NCBI GenBank assembly: GCA_034522175.1
Contig: JAXHLQ010000001.1
Coordinates: 1,736,001-1,800,000, forward strand
Direction: 5' to 3'
Source of the DNA: JAIPDZ01 sp034522175
Lineage (GTDB): Bacteria > Desulfobacterota > DSM-4660 > Desulfatiglandales > Desulfatiglandaceae
Length of the DNA: 64,000 bases
The notes beneath the pieces are model-generated. The model ran no database searches, had not been told where the DNA came from, and saw only the letters and a program-made list of their open reading frames with translations. Positions 1-8,697 of the stretch are shown in pieces. The position numbers and the translations under genes are program-made. Numbering within the stretch: position 1 is the stretch's first letter; every line of letters starts with the position of its first letter.

Positions 1-810
1 CTGGCCAGGCTTCTGGAGGAGGACCCCACCCTCAAACTTGAAAGAGACCCGCATACCGGAGATGTCATCCTTTCCGGAACCGGCCAGCTCCATCTCGAGG
101 CCACATGTGACAAACTAAACCGGAAATTCGGTGTGGAAGTCAACCTGAAGCCGGTCAAGGTCCCCTATCGAGAGACCATCAAGAAGGCCGCCAACGGCGT
201 CGTCTACAGGCATAAAAAACAGTCCGGTGGACGCGGCCAATTCGCCGAGGTCCACTTTGATGTTTCTCCCCTGGATCCGGACACCGGATTTGAATTTGAA
301 GAGGCCTTAACCGGAATGAATGTGCCCCGAAGTTTCGTACCGGCCGTGGAAAAGGGTCTCAACGAGGCACTGGAAAGCGGCCCCTTGGCCGGATATCCGG
401 TGGTGGATCTCAAGGTGCGGTTTTATGACGGCAAATCCCATGAAGTGGATTCATCGGAAATGGCCTTCAAGATGGCGGCCATCATGTGCCTCAGGAAGGC
501 CATGGAATCCGCCAACCCCATTTTGCTGGAACCTATCATGAAGCTGGAAATCACCGTACCTGAGGAGGTGATGGGGGACGTCATGGGCGATCTCAACGGC
601 CGCCGCGGACGGGTCCTCGGCATGGATGCCCAGGACAAATACCAGATCATCAAGGCCCAGGCCCCCATGGCAGAGGTGCTGACCTATGCCCTGGATCTCA
701 ACTCCATGTCCGGCGGGCGGGGGACGTTCCGGATGGAACACTCCCATTACGAGGAACTGCCGGCCCAGCTGACCGAAAAGGTCGTGGCAGCCGCCAAAGA
801 AGAGGAATAG
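1..810 (+). CDS. fusA: elongation factor G, C-terminal part (5' end outside window)
   Basis: The frame is open from base 1, so the gene begins before the window. The visible 269 residues cover the end of domain II/III through domains IV and V of a translational GTPase of the EF-G type: SGTGQLHLEATCDKL (domain III), the domain IV core GGRGQFAEVHFDV, and domain V with PEEVMGDVMGDLNGRRGRV, followed by the usual acidic C-terminus. EF-G moves tRNA and mRNA through the ribosome in the cytoplasm. The GTPase domain is not visible, so it cannot be told whether this is the main fusA or the second, EF-G2-like copy common in anaerobes. Its stop overlaps the next start by one base, which suggests co-transcription. 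Confidence 0.9.
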   Translation: MARLLEEDPTLKLERDPHTGDVILSGTGQLHLEATCDKLNRKFGVEVNLKPVKVPYRETIKKAANGVVYRHKKQSGGRGQFAEVHFDVSPLDPDTGFEFEEALTGMNVPRSFVPAVEKGLNEALESGPLAGYPVVDLKVRFYDGKSHEVDSSEMAFKMAAIMCLRKAMESANPILLEPIMKLEITVPEEVMGDVMGDLNGRRGRVLGMDAQDKYQIIKAQAPMAEVLTYALDLNSMSGGRGTFRMEHSHYEELPAQLTEKVVAAAKEEE

Positions 811-1310
811 TGGAAAAGACCCGAACCGGCATTCTCACGGTCAGCGATAAAGGCTCAAAGGGCCTGCGGACCGATGAGAGTAGCGACGTGGTCGCCGGTA
901 TGCTCCGAGAAGAGGGATTTGATGTGGTCCGGCGGGCCATTGTGCCTGACGATCTGAACCAAATTATCGACAGCCTGATCCAATGGGTGGACCATGAGGG
1001 TCTGAATCTGATTATCACCTCCGGCGGCACCGGGCTCAGTCCTTCGGATGTGACCCCCCAGGCCATGAACCGGGTCATCGATTACCAGGTCCCCGGCATG
1101 GCCGAGGCCATGCGGGCGGAGAGCCTCAAGAAAACACCCCACGCCATGCTTTCCCGTGCCCTGGCCGGTGTTCGCAAGCGTTCGCTGATTATCAACCTGC
1201 CCGGCAGCCCCCGCGGAGCCAAAGAAAATCTTACCGTGGTCCTACCCGCCCTCTCCCACGGCCTGGCCAAACTGGCCGGCGATCCCAGTGAATGTGCGGT
1301 GCCCCTCTAA
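810..1310 (+). CDS. mogA: molybdopterin adenylyltransferase / MoaB-MogA family protein
   Basis: This 166-residue protein shows the MoCF fold signature: GILTVSDKGSKG at the N-terminus, IITSGGTGLSPSDVTPQA in the middle (the GGTG loop binds molybdopterin), and INLPGSPRGAKENL near the C-terminus. The family adenylylates molybdopterin before molybdenum or tungsten insertion, in the cytoplasm. The size fits stand-alone MogA/MoaB proteins. The start is a GTG sharing its G with the EF-G stop (TAGTG), the only start that keeps the family N-terminus. MoaB and MogA cannot be separated with certainty by eye. A molybdenum or tungsten cofactor would fit an anaerobe. Confidence 0.88.
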   Translation: MEKTRTGILTVSDKGSKGLRTDESSDVVAGMLREEGFDVVRRAIVPDDLNQIIDSLIQWVDHEGLNLIITSGGTGLSPSDVTPQAMNRVIDYQVPGMAEAMRAESLKKTPHAMLSRALAGVRKRSLIINLPGSPRGAKENLTVVLPALSHGLAKLAGDPSECAVPL

Positions 1311-1381
1311 CAATAGCGGTGACTGCCGGGGTTGAGCGTTCAGGCGTCATGGCTCTTCTACACCTCCTGCTGGATCTAATC

Positions 1382-1418
1382 GCACAATATTTGGCTTTTT
1401 AAGAACAGCATATGGTGC
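1382..1418. promoter_or_regulatory. putative sigma-54 activator binding site (second UAS copy)
   Basis: This 37-bp element begins GCACAATATTTGG and ends ATATGGTGC. It aligns without gaps to the 37-bp inverted repeat at 8464-8500: the left arm matches 10 of 11 bases, the following GG is shared, and the right arm matches 7 of 11 and keeps the terminal GTGC. It lies about 165-200 bp upstream of a -24/-12 promoter, a normal distance for an enhancer. That it is bound by the activator at 5229-8384 is inference. Confidence 0.5.
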
Positions 1419-1584
1419 CATTTCATCTTGAGATGGGTTCACGGGTCCATTTCTACGAACGGATTGTGCCTCCCGACAGCCCCTTCATGACCCCTTTAAT
1501 AAATCAGGAAAAGGGCTGAAGTCCCGGGATTCTCCCGGCTTATTCCCATGAAAACAAAGACATCTCTGAGAACCGCGTCTGCCG

Positions 1585-1600
1585 CGGCATTTTTTTTGCA
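1585..1600 (+). promoter_or_regulatory. putative sigma-54 (-24/-12) promoter
   Basis: The sequence reads CGGCAT-N5-TTGCA, with GG at 1586-1587 and GC at 1598-1599, the exact 12-bp register of sigma-54 promoters (consensus TGGCAC-N5-TTGCA). It is nearly identical to the promoter at 8572-8587. It lies 68 bp before the start codon at 1668. The other 357 bases of this gap hold the element at 1382 and a 6-bp hairpin at 1524-1538 without a T-run. Confidence 0.6.
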
Positions 1601-1667
1601 AAAAAATCTTGTGGCTGAATTGCCATAAACCAAAAGCAGCGTCTAACCTTTAGATTAGGAGGCACCC

Positions 1668-2863
1668 ATGAAAAGGAATCTGTCACTGAGCATTTTGCTG
1701 AGCATTTGTCTTCTTTTTCCCTCTGCAGCTCTCGCCGCTGACGATGTGCCCGGCGTGACCGCTGACGAGGTCGTCATCGGCACTACCGTTCCCATGTCGG
1801 GTCCGGCTGCCATGTGGGCGGCCATGGGACTCGGTAATCTGGCATGGGCTCAGCATATTAACGATCAAGGCGGCATCCACGGCAGGAAAATCAAGGTTAT
1901 CCTGAAAGACGACGGTTATAACCCGGCAAGAGCCCTGGCCAATCTGAAAGACATGAAAGGGGATGTCTTTGCGTACGGGTGTGTGATCGGTTCAGCCACT
2001 GCCAATGCAGCAAGGGATTTCCTCGCGGAAAGCAAAACCCCGGTGGTCCATATCCATGCGAACCCAAGGATGTGGGTGAATGTGCCTGATGAGCAGATGC
2101 GCAATCTGTTTATCGCCTATCCTGACTATATAGATGAGGCAGGGGCCATAACGGCGTTTGCAGTGAACAAAAAAGGGCTCAAGAAAATCGCGCTCTTCGG
2201 ACAAAACGATGACTGGGGAAGATCGGCGAAGGAAGGGATCGAGAAGGCCATTCAGAAGCTGTCGGGAAAAGCCGAATTCGTCGGATTTGTCCCCTATGAA
2301 ATCACAGAAAGATCCCTGGGCAGCCATGCCATGAAACTCAAGGAACTGAATGCGGACGCCGTGATCGTTTATGCCGCCCCCACACAGGCCGCGCTCATCA
2401 TGAAAGAGATGGCCAAGGTGGGATACAGGCCCAAAATCTTTACAGCCAACCCCCTGGGCGATCCCTTGATGTATAAGATTGCGGGCGAACTCTGGGAGGG
2501 GGCCTACCCGGCCGCTTCAGGAATGTGTCCATGCCCGGCGTGGAACCCAAGGCGGACGAGATCGTGGCGATACTGACCCGGTATCAGCCCAAGTTGAAGG
2601 GGCTTAAATTCCTGGGGATTACCGGTGCCACCACCATGATGCTTATTGAAGAGGGATTGAGAAGGGCCGGCCCCGATCTGACCCAGGAGAAATTCGTGGA
2701 GGCCATGGCGAGTCTCAAGGACTTCAGACCCCAGGGCATGGGCGGCCCCATCACATTTGGTCCCGGGCGCCGCCACGGTCTGAATTCCATCCGGATATGT
2801 GAGGCAAAAGACGGGAAACATGTCCCCGTCACGGATTTCATGATATTTGAACCCCTTTTCTGA
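1668..2863 (+). CDS. branched-chain-type ABC transporter substrate-binding protein (frameshifted)
   Basis: A type I periplasmic binding protein of the LivJ/LivK class: signal peptide (about residues 1-23, ending SAALAADD), then DEVVIGTTVPMSGPAA, the hinge region IHGRKIKVILKDDGYNP and the C-terminal lobe ending in ITFGPGRRHGLNSI. It captures a substrate, probably an acid or amino acid, for ABC uptake in the periplasm. The start follows TTAGGAGG. The frame breaks near 2522: one missing base in the run at tcaggaatg turns SGNVSMPGVEPK into nonsense. Adding one base gives 398 residues, normal for the family. No permease lies beside it; the operon continues with a STAS-like protein and a FadJ-type enzyme, so it may serve the LIV permease at 12692-19369. 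Confidence 0.85.
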
Positions 2864-2875
2864 CAAACGTGTCTC

Positions 2876-3130
2876 ATGATACATGTCAAAGAACATCGCC
2901 TCGATACCCATACCGTCGCCATCGACGTCGCAGGCGTGCTGGATCAGGCAGCAGTCCCTGTTCTAAAAGAGGTCTGTGATCGGTATCCTGAAACCGAGAC
3001 GCTGACGCTCCTGAACTTGGAGGGCGTGACACACGTAACCCGGGAAGGCAGAAGGTTTCTGCAGACGGTAAACGGCAGGGTGAACATTGTAAATCTTCCC
3101 GAGTTCATCCGGATGGAAAAAGGTGTTTGA
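2876..3130 (+). CDS. small STAS-like domain protein
   Basis: An 84-residue cytoplasmic protein with no signal peptide or membrane segment. The pattern VAIDVAGVLDQAAVPVLKE, then TLLNLEGVTHVTREGRRFL, resembles the beta-alpha arrangement of STAS domains (anti-sigma-factor antagonist fold), where the residue after the second strand is often a phosphorylated serine; here the place is taken by Thr/Arg. Spacing to the binding protein is 12 bases and to the FadJ-type gene 44 bases, so all three are probably one operon. The Shine-Dalgarno is weak, which hints at translational coupling. A role in regulation or protein-protein interaction is possible; the specific function is unknown. Confidence 0.6.
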   Translation: MIHVKEHRLDTHTVAIDVAGVLDQAAVPVLKEVCDRYPETETLTLLNLEGVTHVTREGRRFLQTVNGRVNIVNLPEFIRMEKGV

Positions 3131-3174
3131 CAAAGAGAAGATGACGCCAACATGTCTTCTTAAGGAGGGATTGA

Positions 3175-5181
3175 ATGGGGTACGGCAAGGTATTTCAGCT
3201 GGATAGAGGGGAAAAGGCCATCGGCATCATCACCTTTGATGTGCCCGGGGAGGCCATGAACACGTGGACCCAGGACGCCATCGTGGAATTCGATTCACTT
3301 CTCGATGAATTGGAGACGGAAACTATCCTGGATGGTATTCTCTTTATGTCAAAGAAGCCCGGCAATTTTCATGCAGGGGCGAATCTGAACCTCCTCAATG
3401 AGATGACAGACCGGGAGACCACCGAACAGGCCCTGAAGCAGTTTCATTTGATGTTCAACCGGTTGGTGGACCTTCCCTTTCCCAGTGTGGCCGCCATTGA
3501 AGGCCACTGCCTCGGCGGGGGGCTGGAATTCGCTCTCGCCTGTACGGCCCGGGTGGCCAAGGCGTCCAAGACCACCCTGATCGGCCTGCCGGAATGTTCC
3601 CTCGGGATATTTCCCGGAGGGGGAGGTACTCAGCGGCTCCCCCGCCTGATCGGCTATGGGGCCATGGAACTCATTTTGAAGGGGAAAGTCCTTCCGGCGT
3701 CCAAGGCCCTGGAACTGGGGATCATTGACCGGCTGGTCCCAGCTGATGGCAATCTTCTGGCGGAAGCAATTGCGCTATTAAAGGATATGGCCTCGGGTAA
3801 AGCCCCCATAGAGAGACAGTCACACGATTTTTCACAGATCGATGCTGTGGCGGATATGGCCCGTCAGGAGGTCCTCAAAGCGACGAAAGGCCGGGAGATC
3901 CCCGGGCCCATGCTGGCCATAAAGGCCATGCAGGAGGGGCTCAAAGTGCCGATAGAAGAAGGGCTGAAGATTGAAACCGCGCACTTTGTCGATGCGGTTC
4001 TTTCAAGGCAGGCCAAGGGAAGCATCCACACCTTTTTTCTGAAGACCTTGAGCGATAACCCACAACGGATGATGCGGGAGGGCTTTGAACCCAGACCGAT
4101 CAACAAAGTGGCCGTCCTGGGATTCGGTACCATGGGACGCGGCATCATTATCGATATCCTCCGGCATACCTCTATTCCGGTGGTGGTAAAGGATCTCCCG
4201 GCTGCCATGGCGCCCGGGGAGGCCTTTGTGAAAAAGATCCTGGATCAACTGGCGGAAAAAGGGAAATTGAAAACGCCTGTCGATGCGTTGATGAATCGGT
4301 TGACGCTCACAGATGCATACGGTGAGGCGATCAGGGGTGCGGATCTCGTCATCGAGGCGGTGTATGAAGACATCAAGGTCAAATCCCAGGTTTACGATGA
4401 ACTCTGCCGAGCGGTGCGGGACGACTGCATTATCGCCTCGAATACGTCTTCCATCCCTCTCAATTCAATGGCGTCTTATGTGACCCGTCCCGAGCGATTC
4501 GGCGGCGCCCATTTCTTCTCTCCGGTGTGGCTGATGCAGCTGGTGGAAATTATCCGGGCCGAGGATACGAGTGCGGATACCATGGACAACCTCCTGGCTT
4601 TCGCCGCCGCCATCCGAAAGCGGCCCATTGTCTGCAAGGACCACCCGGGATTCGTGGTCAATGCGATATTGTTTCCCTATTTCATAAAATCCCTGGAGTT
4701 CATGGAGGCCGGCAATGCCATTGAAAAAATTGATGAGGCCTTTGTTCGTTTCGGAATGCCGGTGGGCCCCATCCGCCTCATTGACGAGGTGGGCATCGAT
4801 ATCAGTTACCACGTGGTCAAGGGAAAAGGCCTGGACCAGCAGACCCTTGAAAACGTGATCAACGACGGTCGCAGGGGGTTCAAGAAATCCGGGAAGGGGT
4901 TCTTCCTGGAAGACGGCAGCGTGGACCCGGATGTGCTGCCTCTGATTGCCAGCAAGGGGAAGCGGGAAATGACCCACGAAGAGATGCAGGCGTCGGTGCT
5001 GAAAGAGATGGTGTCCGTGGGGAAATCGCTACTGGACCAAAAAATCGTGGAAGATCCCCGGATGATCGATATCGGCATGATCTGGGGCGTAGGCTTTCCG
5101 CCGGACCGGGGCGGGCCCATGAAATGGGCGGATCTCACGGGAATGAGTGAACAACTCTTTGGAAAGACCTTTTACGGTTAG
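3175..5181 (+). CDS. bifunctional enoyl-CoA hydratase / 3-hydroxyacyl-CoA dehydrogenase (FadJ/FadB type)
   Basis: The 668-residue protein has an enoyl-CoA hydratase domain (about 1-190: GHCLGGGLEFALACTARVA near residue 110 and GLPECSLGIFPGGGGTQRLP with the catalytic Glu), a linker, an NAD-binding 3-hydroxyacyl-CoA dehydrogenase domain beginning VAVLGFGTMGRG near residue 312, and the C-terminal HAD domains (FSPVWLMQLVEII, GFVVNAILFPYF). It performs hydration and NAD-dependent oxidation in beta-oxidation, in the cytoplasm. The start is clear, with AAGGAGG seven bases upstream. The length is a little under the roughly 715 of FadB/FadJ. It is the last gene of a putatively sigma-54-controlled operon and converges on the regulator gene. 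Confidence 0.93.
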   Translation: MGYGKVFQLDRGEKAIGIITFDVPGEAMNTWTQDAIVEFDSLLDELETETILDGILFMSKKPGNFHAGANLNLLNEMTDRETTEQALKQFHLMFNRLVDLPFPSVAAIEGHCLGGGLEFALACTARVAKASKTTLIGLPECSLGIFPGGGGTQRLPRLIGYGAMELILKGKVLPASKALELGIIDRLVPADGNLLAEAIALLKDMASGKAPIERQSHDFSQIDAVADMARQEVLKATKGREIPGPMLAIKAMQEGLKVPIEEGLKIETAHFVDAVLSRQAKGSIHTFFLKTLSDNPQRMMREGFEPRPINKVAVLGFGTMGRGIIIDILRHTSIPVVVKDLPAAMAPGEAFVKKILDQLAEKGKLKTPVDALMNRLTLTDAYGEAIRGADLVIEAVYEDIKVKSQVYDELCRAVRDDCIIASNTSSIPLNSMASYVTRPERFGGAHFFSPVWLMQLVEIIRAEDTSADTMDNLLAFAAAIRKRPIVCKDHPGFVVNAILFPYFIKSLEFMEAGNAIEKIDEAFVRFGMPVGPIRLIDEVGIDISYHVVKGKGLDQQTLENVINDGRRGFKKSGKGFFLEDGSVDPDVLPLIASKGKREMTHEEMQASVLKEMVSVGKSLLDQKIVEDPRMIDIGMIWGVGFPPDRGGPMKWADLTGMSEQLFGKTFYG

Positions 5182-5228
5182 GGCGGGCATATATCAAGGG
5201 GCACCCTGAACATCAGAGGTTCATGGAT

Positions 5229-8200
5229 TTATGCCTGGGGCATCGGTTGCCCTGGAGGGTTCCTTTTCTTGGGGCGCTGGATACCCAGTTTTTTCATCCT
5301 GAAGGCCAGCGTGGAAGGCGGGATTTCCAGGAGTTCCGCGGTTCCCCCCGGTCCTCTCACCTTCCAGCCGGTTTGATCAAGTGCCCATAAGATGTGCTTG
5401 CGTTCATTCGCCTTCAGGGTCACATCCGCTTCATGGGGAACCTTTTCGGGATACCCCGTCTCCAACTCGGGTACCCTGAATACCCGGTCCGGACTCAGGA
5501 TGGTGCCCCTTTCGATGATGTTTTCCAGTTCTCTCACGTTACCCGGCCAATCGTAATCCATTAGTCGCTCCATATCGGATCTCGGGATTTTGGAGAACCG
5601 CTTCCCGCGCTTCTTGGAATAGATTTTAAGGAAATAATAGGCCAGAAGGGGGATATCCTCCTTCCTCTCCCGCAAAGGGGGTACATGGATGGGAAATACC
5701 GCCAACCGGTAGTAGAGGTCCGGCCTGAACTTCTGAGATTTCATGTCTTTTTCGAGGTTCCGGTTGGTGGCCACCACCAGGCGGAAGTCGGATCGAAGGG
5801 TGTCGGTCCCGCCGACCCGCTCGAATTCCTGGCTCTGAAGCACCCGCAGCAACTTCACCTGAATATCCGGACTGATGTCCCCGATCTCATCCAGGAAGAG
5901 GGTCCCGCCATCCGCCAGTTCGAACCGTCCGATCCGCCTTCGGACGGCACCGGTAAACGCACCCTTTTCATGGCCGAAAAGCTCGCTCGGAATAAGACTT
6001 TCGGGCAGAGCGCTGCAATGGACCCGTATAAACGGCTCGTCTTTTCGCGGGCTGTGTCGATGGATGGCCCGGGCCACCAGTTCCTTCCCGACCCCGGTTT
6101 CGCCCACAATCATCACAGAAGCATCGGTTTTCGTCACTTGATCCACCTGAGACAACACCGCCTTTATGGCCGGACTTTCACCCACGATATCTTCGAAATG
6201 AAGGTTTTGCAGGTGTTCTTCTTTATAGTAAAGGGTCTCTTCGCTGAGTTTTCGGTTGAGCCGGTGGATCTCCTCATAGGCGGCGGCGTTGTCCAGGGCA
6301 AAAGCCGCCAGTGCGGCAAAGTAGGACAAGAGTTCCAGGTCCGATTCCTTGAATGCGCTGCTCAAGAGTCGGTTGTCATGATAGAGCACCCCGACGGTCC
6401 TGTCCCTCAGGATCATGGGCACGCAGATCTGTGAACGAACAATCTTATCGGAATCCGATTTTTGCCCGTCCTCAGGCGAAAAATCGAGAATTCGGCCTGT
6501 TCCGGCCCGGGCCACCGATTCAATCATCCGCATGGACGGCGCAAAGTCATCATCGCTGATTTGATCTGAGGTCAGGTTCTTGGACGCTCTTAGAACAAGT
6601 TCTTGGGGAGTGCTTCTCTCTTCCAGGAGAAATATTGCACCCCTTTCCGCACCAGTGAGCCTGTTGACCGTGGAGATGATGTGCTGGACCAGATCCTTGT
6701 TCTCTCTGATGGTGACCACCTGCTGCCCCAGATTGAGGATCTCCTTGAGGAGATTTTCGCCCACCGGTCGATCCTTTATCAACCCCCGCAGGTCATCGGG
6801 AACCAGTGTTTCATTTAAGGATGCCGCCATCTTGCATGCGGTCGATGCCAGGGCTTTTGCCTTTTCCTCATCACCCGTTGCAAGATGCTGGCGGGCCAGT
6901 TCCACCCCCGATTTGATCCATTCGATCTGATGCCCGGATGCTTCAAGCCAACGGATGGAATTTTTCAGGGCGCGAACGGACTTCTCCGGCGGACCCCCGG
7001 CCATCTGCTGCAAAATGGCCTCATACCGGTATGCCACGCCCTTCATGAAGATGTTTTTGCCTCTGATCATTCGCTGGACTTCTCTTTCAAGAGAAAGCCC
7101 GTCGACCTCCGGGAACAGCCCCTTTTTCATGGCCAGTCCCAGTTCCATCAGGTAGGGATAGAGATATACCGTGGTCTGCACCTTCCGACTCTGGCTCAGG
7201 AACTCTCCCAGGTAACGAACCGATTTTTTTTGATCGCCTTTAAGATAATACAGGTATGATAAGAAAATCTTTCCCGTGAGCCAGACCCAGTCATTGTGTG
7301 CTTCTTTCGCTTTCTTGGCGGATTTCTCAAGGAATTGGAGGGCCTCTTCCGTGCGTCCGATATCGAGCAGGATATTTCCGATATTTCCCTCAGTGTAGGA
7401 GGCGAGATAAAGGTCGCCCCTTTCCAGGCACTGGCTTCGAATCGCATCCAGCATGCCGAGTCCCTGGGTGACCTGTCCGATTTGCCCGTAACAGTACCCC
7501 ACCGTCATGACCGCCAACAGGGGGAACCCGCCACTGGGGTATTTCTCAATGTCAGGCACAGACTTCTCATAGATGCGCACCGCCTCCTTAAAACGACCCT
7601 GCCAGAACAGAAAGAAGGTGCTGAAGGTGTTGGCTGTGCGCATCAACTTGGGATCATTCAGCTGCTCAGCGAGTGACCAGCCCGCCTCAAACTGCTTCAG
7701 GGCACTGGTGTACCGGGACCTGAGCCATTCGTTCTTAGCCGTGTGCATTTTCAACAGGGCCTCAAATCTGGGCACATCGAGCCGCCTGGCACGACCCAGG
7801 GCCGATCTGAGAACAGAGAGAACCTTCGCAGTATCATGCCTCGCCGTTGAAATCTTTGAGTATTTGATGGCTGTCTCACTGTAGAGGCGATCCGCTTCCT
7901 CCCCATTCAGCCCCGAAAGATCTTCCAGCACCTTGTTGTAACACTGAAAAGCATCCTCTGTCTGGAAACATCGCAGGTGGAGATCTCCGGCTTTGACCAG
8001 ATATCTACACCGCTCCGTATCATTCGGGATATGCATGAGGTGGTGGGCAAGGGTATAGGCCTTGTTCTCGTCGTCGGGAAGTTCACGCATCAAGATGTCG
8101 GATATGTGGTTGTGGAGCAGTCGTTTTCCGTCCTCCGGAAGAGAGTCCGCCCATTTCTTGCGCGCCTTTTTGTCGCAAAAAGCGTACACACCCGCACCTT

Positions 8201-8384
8201 TTTTGCTGAGCCATTCCTGTTTGAGCCCCGCTTCCAGCGCGGAGAGGATTTGGGTGGGCCGCTTTTCGACCATCAGTTCAAGCAGCCAGTCAATGGAAAA
8301 GGCATCTTTGAAGAGTGCAGCGACCGCCAGTACCTGGTCTTGATTTCCCGCTTCTTCGGGATGGAGAGTGCTTTTCATGGCCAT
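5229..8384 (-). CDS. sigma-54-dependent activator with TPR, GAF, AAA+ and Fis-type HTH domains
   Basis: The 1051-residue protein has four parts. The N-terminal about 540 residues are helical and TPR-like, similar to the sensory half of MalT/STAND regulators but without an NTPase. A GAF domain covers about 560-700 (VNRLTGAERGAIFLLEER). The sigma-54 AAA+ domain runs about 730-960, with Walker A GETGVGKE, the sigma-54 contact loop GAFTGA and Walker B GGTLFLDEIGD. A Fis-type helix-turn-helix lies near 1000-1040 (LEIPPSTLAFRMKKLGI). There is no receiver domain, so it probably senses a ligand or partner directly. It is divergent from the catabolic cluster at 8698 and convergent with the operon at 1668, both of which carry -24/-12 promoters. 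It is therefore the likely local activator. Confidence 0.92.
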   Translation of the reverse strand: MAMKSTLHPEEAGNQDQVLAVAALFKDAFSIDWLLELMVEKRPTQILSALEAGLKQEWLSKKGAGVYAFCDKKARKKWADSLPEDGKRLLHNHISDILMRELPDDENKAYTLAHHLMHIPNDTERCRYLVKAGDLHLRCFQTEDAFQCYNKVLEDLSGLNGEEADRLYSETAIKYSKISTARHDTAKVLSVLRSALGRARRLDVPRFEALLKMHTAKNEWLRSRYTSALKQFEAGWSLAEQLNDPKLMRTANTFSTFFLFWQGRFKEAVRIYEKSVPDIEKYPSGGFPLLAVMTVGYCYGQIGQVTQGLGMLDAIRSQCLERGDLYLASYTEGNIGNILLDIGRTEEALQFLEKSAKKAKEAHNDWVWLTGKIFLSYLYYLKGDQKKSVRYLGEFLSQSRKVQTTVYLYPYLMELGLAMKKGLFPEVDGLSLEREVQRMIRGKNIFMKGVAYRYEAILQQMAGGPPEKSVRALKNSIRWLEASGHQIEWIKSGVELARQHLATGDEEKAKALASTACKMAASLNETLVPDDLRGLIKDRPVGENLLKEILNLGQQVVTIRENKDLVQHIISTVNRLTGAERGAIFLLEERSTPQELVLRASKNLTSDQISDDDFAPSMRMIESVARAGTGRILDFSPEDGQKSDSDKIVRSQICVPMILRDRTVGVLYHDNRLLSSAFKESDLELLSYFAALAAFALDNAAAYEEIHRLNRKLSEETLYYKEEHLQNLHFEDIVGESPAIKAVLSQVDQVTKTDASVMIVGETGVGKELVARAIHRHSPRKDEPFIRVHCSALPESLIPSELFGHEKGAFTGAVRRRIGRFELADGGTLFLDEIGDISPDIQVKLLRVLQSQEFERVGGTDTLRSDFRLVVATNRNLEKDMKSQKFRPDLYYRLAVFPIHVPPLRERKEDIPLLAYYFLKIYSKKRGKRFSKIPRSDMERLMDYDWPGNVRELENIIERGTILSPDRVFRVPELETGYPEKVPHEADVTLKANERKHILWALDQTGWKVRGPGGTAELLEIPPSTLAFRMKKLGIQRPKKRNPPGQPMPQA

Positions 8385-8463
8385 CGTCGCCTCAAAAGGT
8401 GAAGTGGTGAGCCCTAAGCCGCCTTGGAAGCTAATAAAAAACCTGAGTCATGTCAAGATCATT

Positions 8464-8500
8464 GCACAACATTTGGTCTATAAGAAACAAAATGTTGTGC
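8464..8500. promoter_or_regulatory. putative enhancer (UAS) for the sigma-54 activator
   Basis: A perfect 11-bp inverted repeat: GCACAACATTT at 8464-8474 and AAATGTTGTGC at 8490-8500, with a 15-base spacer. It lies between the divergent activator gene and the sigma-54 promoter at 8572, about 100 bp upstream of the -12 element, the classic place for a dimeric enhancer-binding protein. A diverged copy lies at 1382-1418. The protein bound is inferred from position. Confidence 0.65.
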
Positions 8501-8505
8501 GTAAT

Positions 8506-8526
8506 CCATGGGTGGAATGCCCATGG
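8506..8526. repeat. short inverted repeat between UAS and promoter
   Basis: CCATGGG (8506-8512) and CCCATGG (8520-8526) form a perfect 7-bp inverted repeat with a 7-base centre. It could be a further operator or a cruciform; no T-run follows, so it is not a terminator. Confidence 0.35.
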
Positions 8527-8531
8527 GACAC

Positions 8532-8544
8532 TAACGCATTGATA
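8532..8544 (-). promoter_or_regulatory. putative IHF binding site
   Basis: TAACGCATTGATA matches the reverse complement of the IHF core consensus (WATCAANNNNTTR) at every defined position. It sits between the UAS (8464-8500) and the -24/-12 promoter (8572-8587), where DNA bending would bring the activator to sigma-54 RNA polymerase. Confidence 0.5.
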
Positions 8545-8571
8545 TCCTATAAAAAAGTTCCACTCATGTGT

Positions 8572-8587
8572 CGGCATTTTTCTTGCA
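8572..8587 (+). promoter_or_regulatory. putative sigma-54 (-24/-12) promoter of the catabolic cluster
   Basis: CGGCAT-N5-TTGCA with GG at 8573-8574 and GC at 8585-8586, the correct 12-bp register. The predicted transcript would start near 8598, about 100 bases before the ATG at 8698, which has AAGGAGG upstream. UAS and IHF sites lie upstream in the expected order. Confidence 0.65.
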
Positions 8588-8697
8588 CTGTGCTAAGGGA
8601 GCCGTGAAAAAATCAACGTGATGGGCTTATGAACGGGGATAGACCTGGAAGATGGTCCCCGAAATCGGGATGTCTGATTATCTAAGGAGGATACTGA

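Noticed and set aside
1610..1625. Second sigma-54-like word TGGCTGAATTGCC
   Set aside because: GG-to-GC distance is 9 instead of 12.
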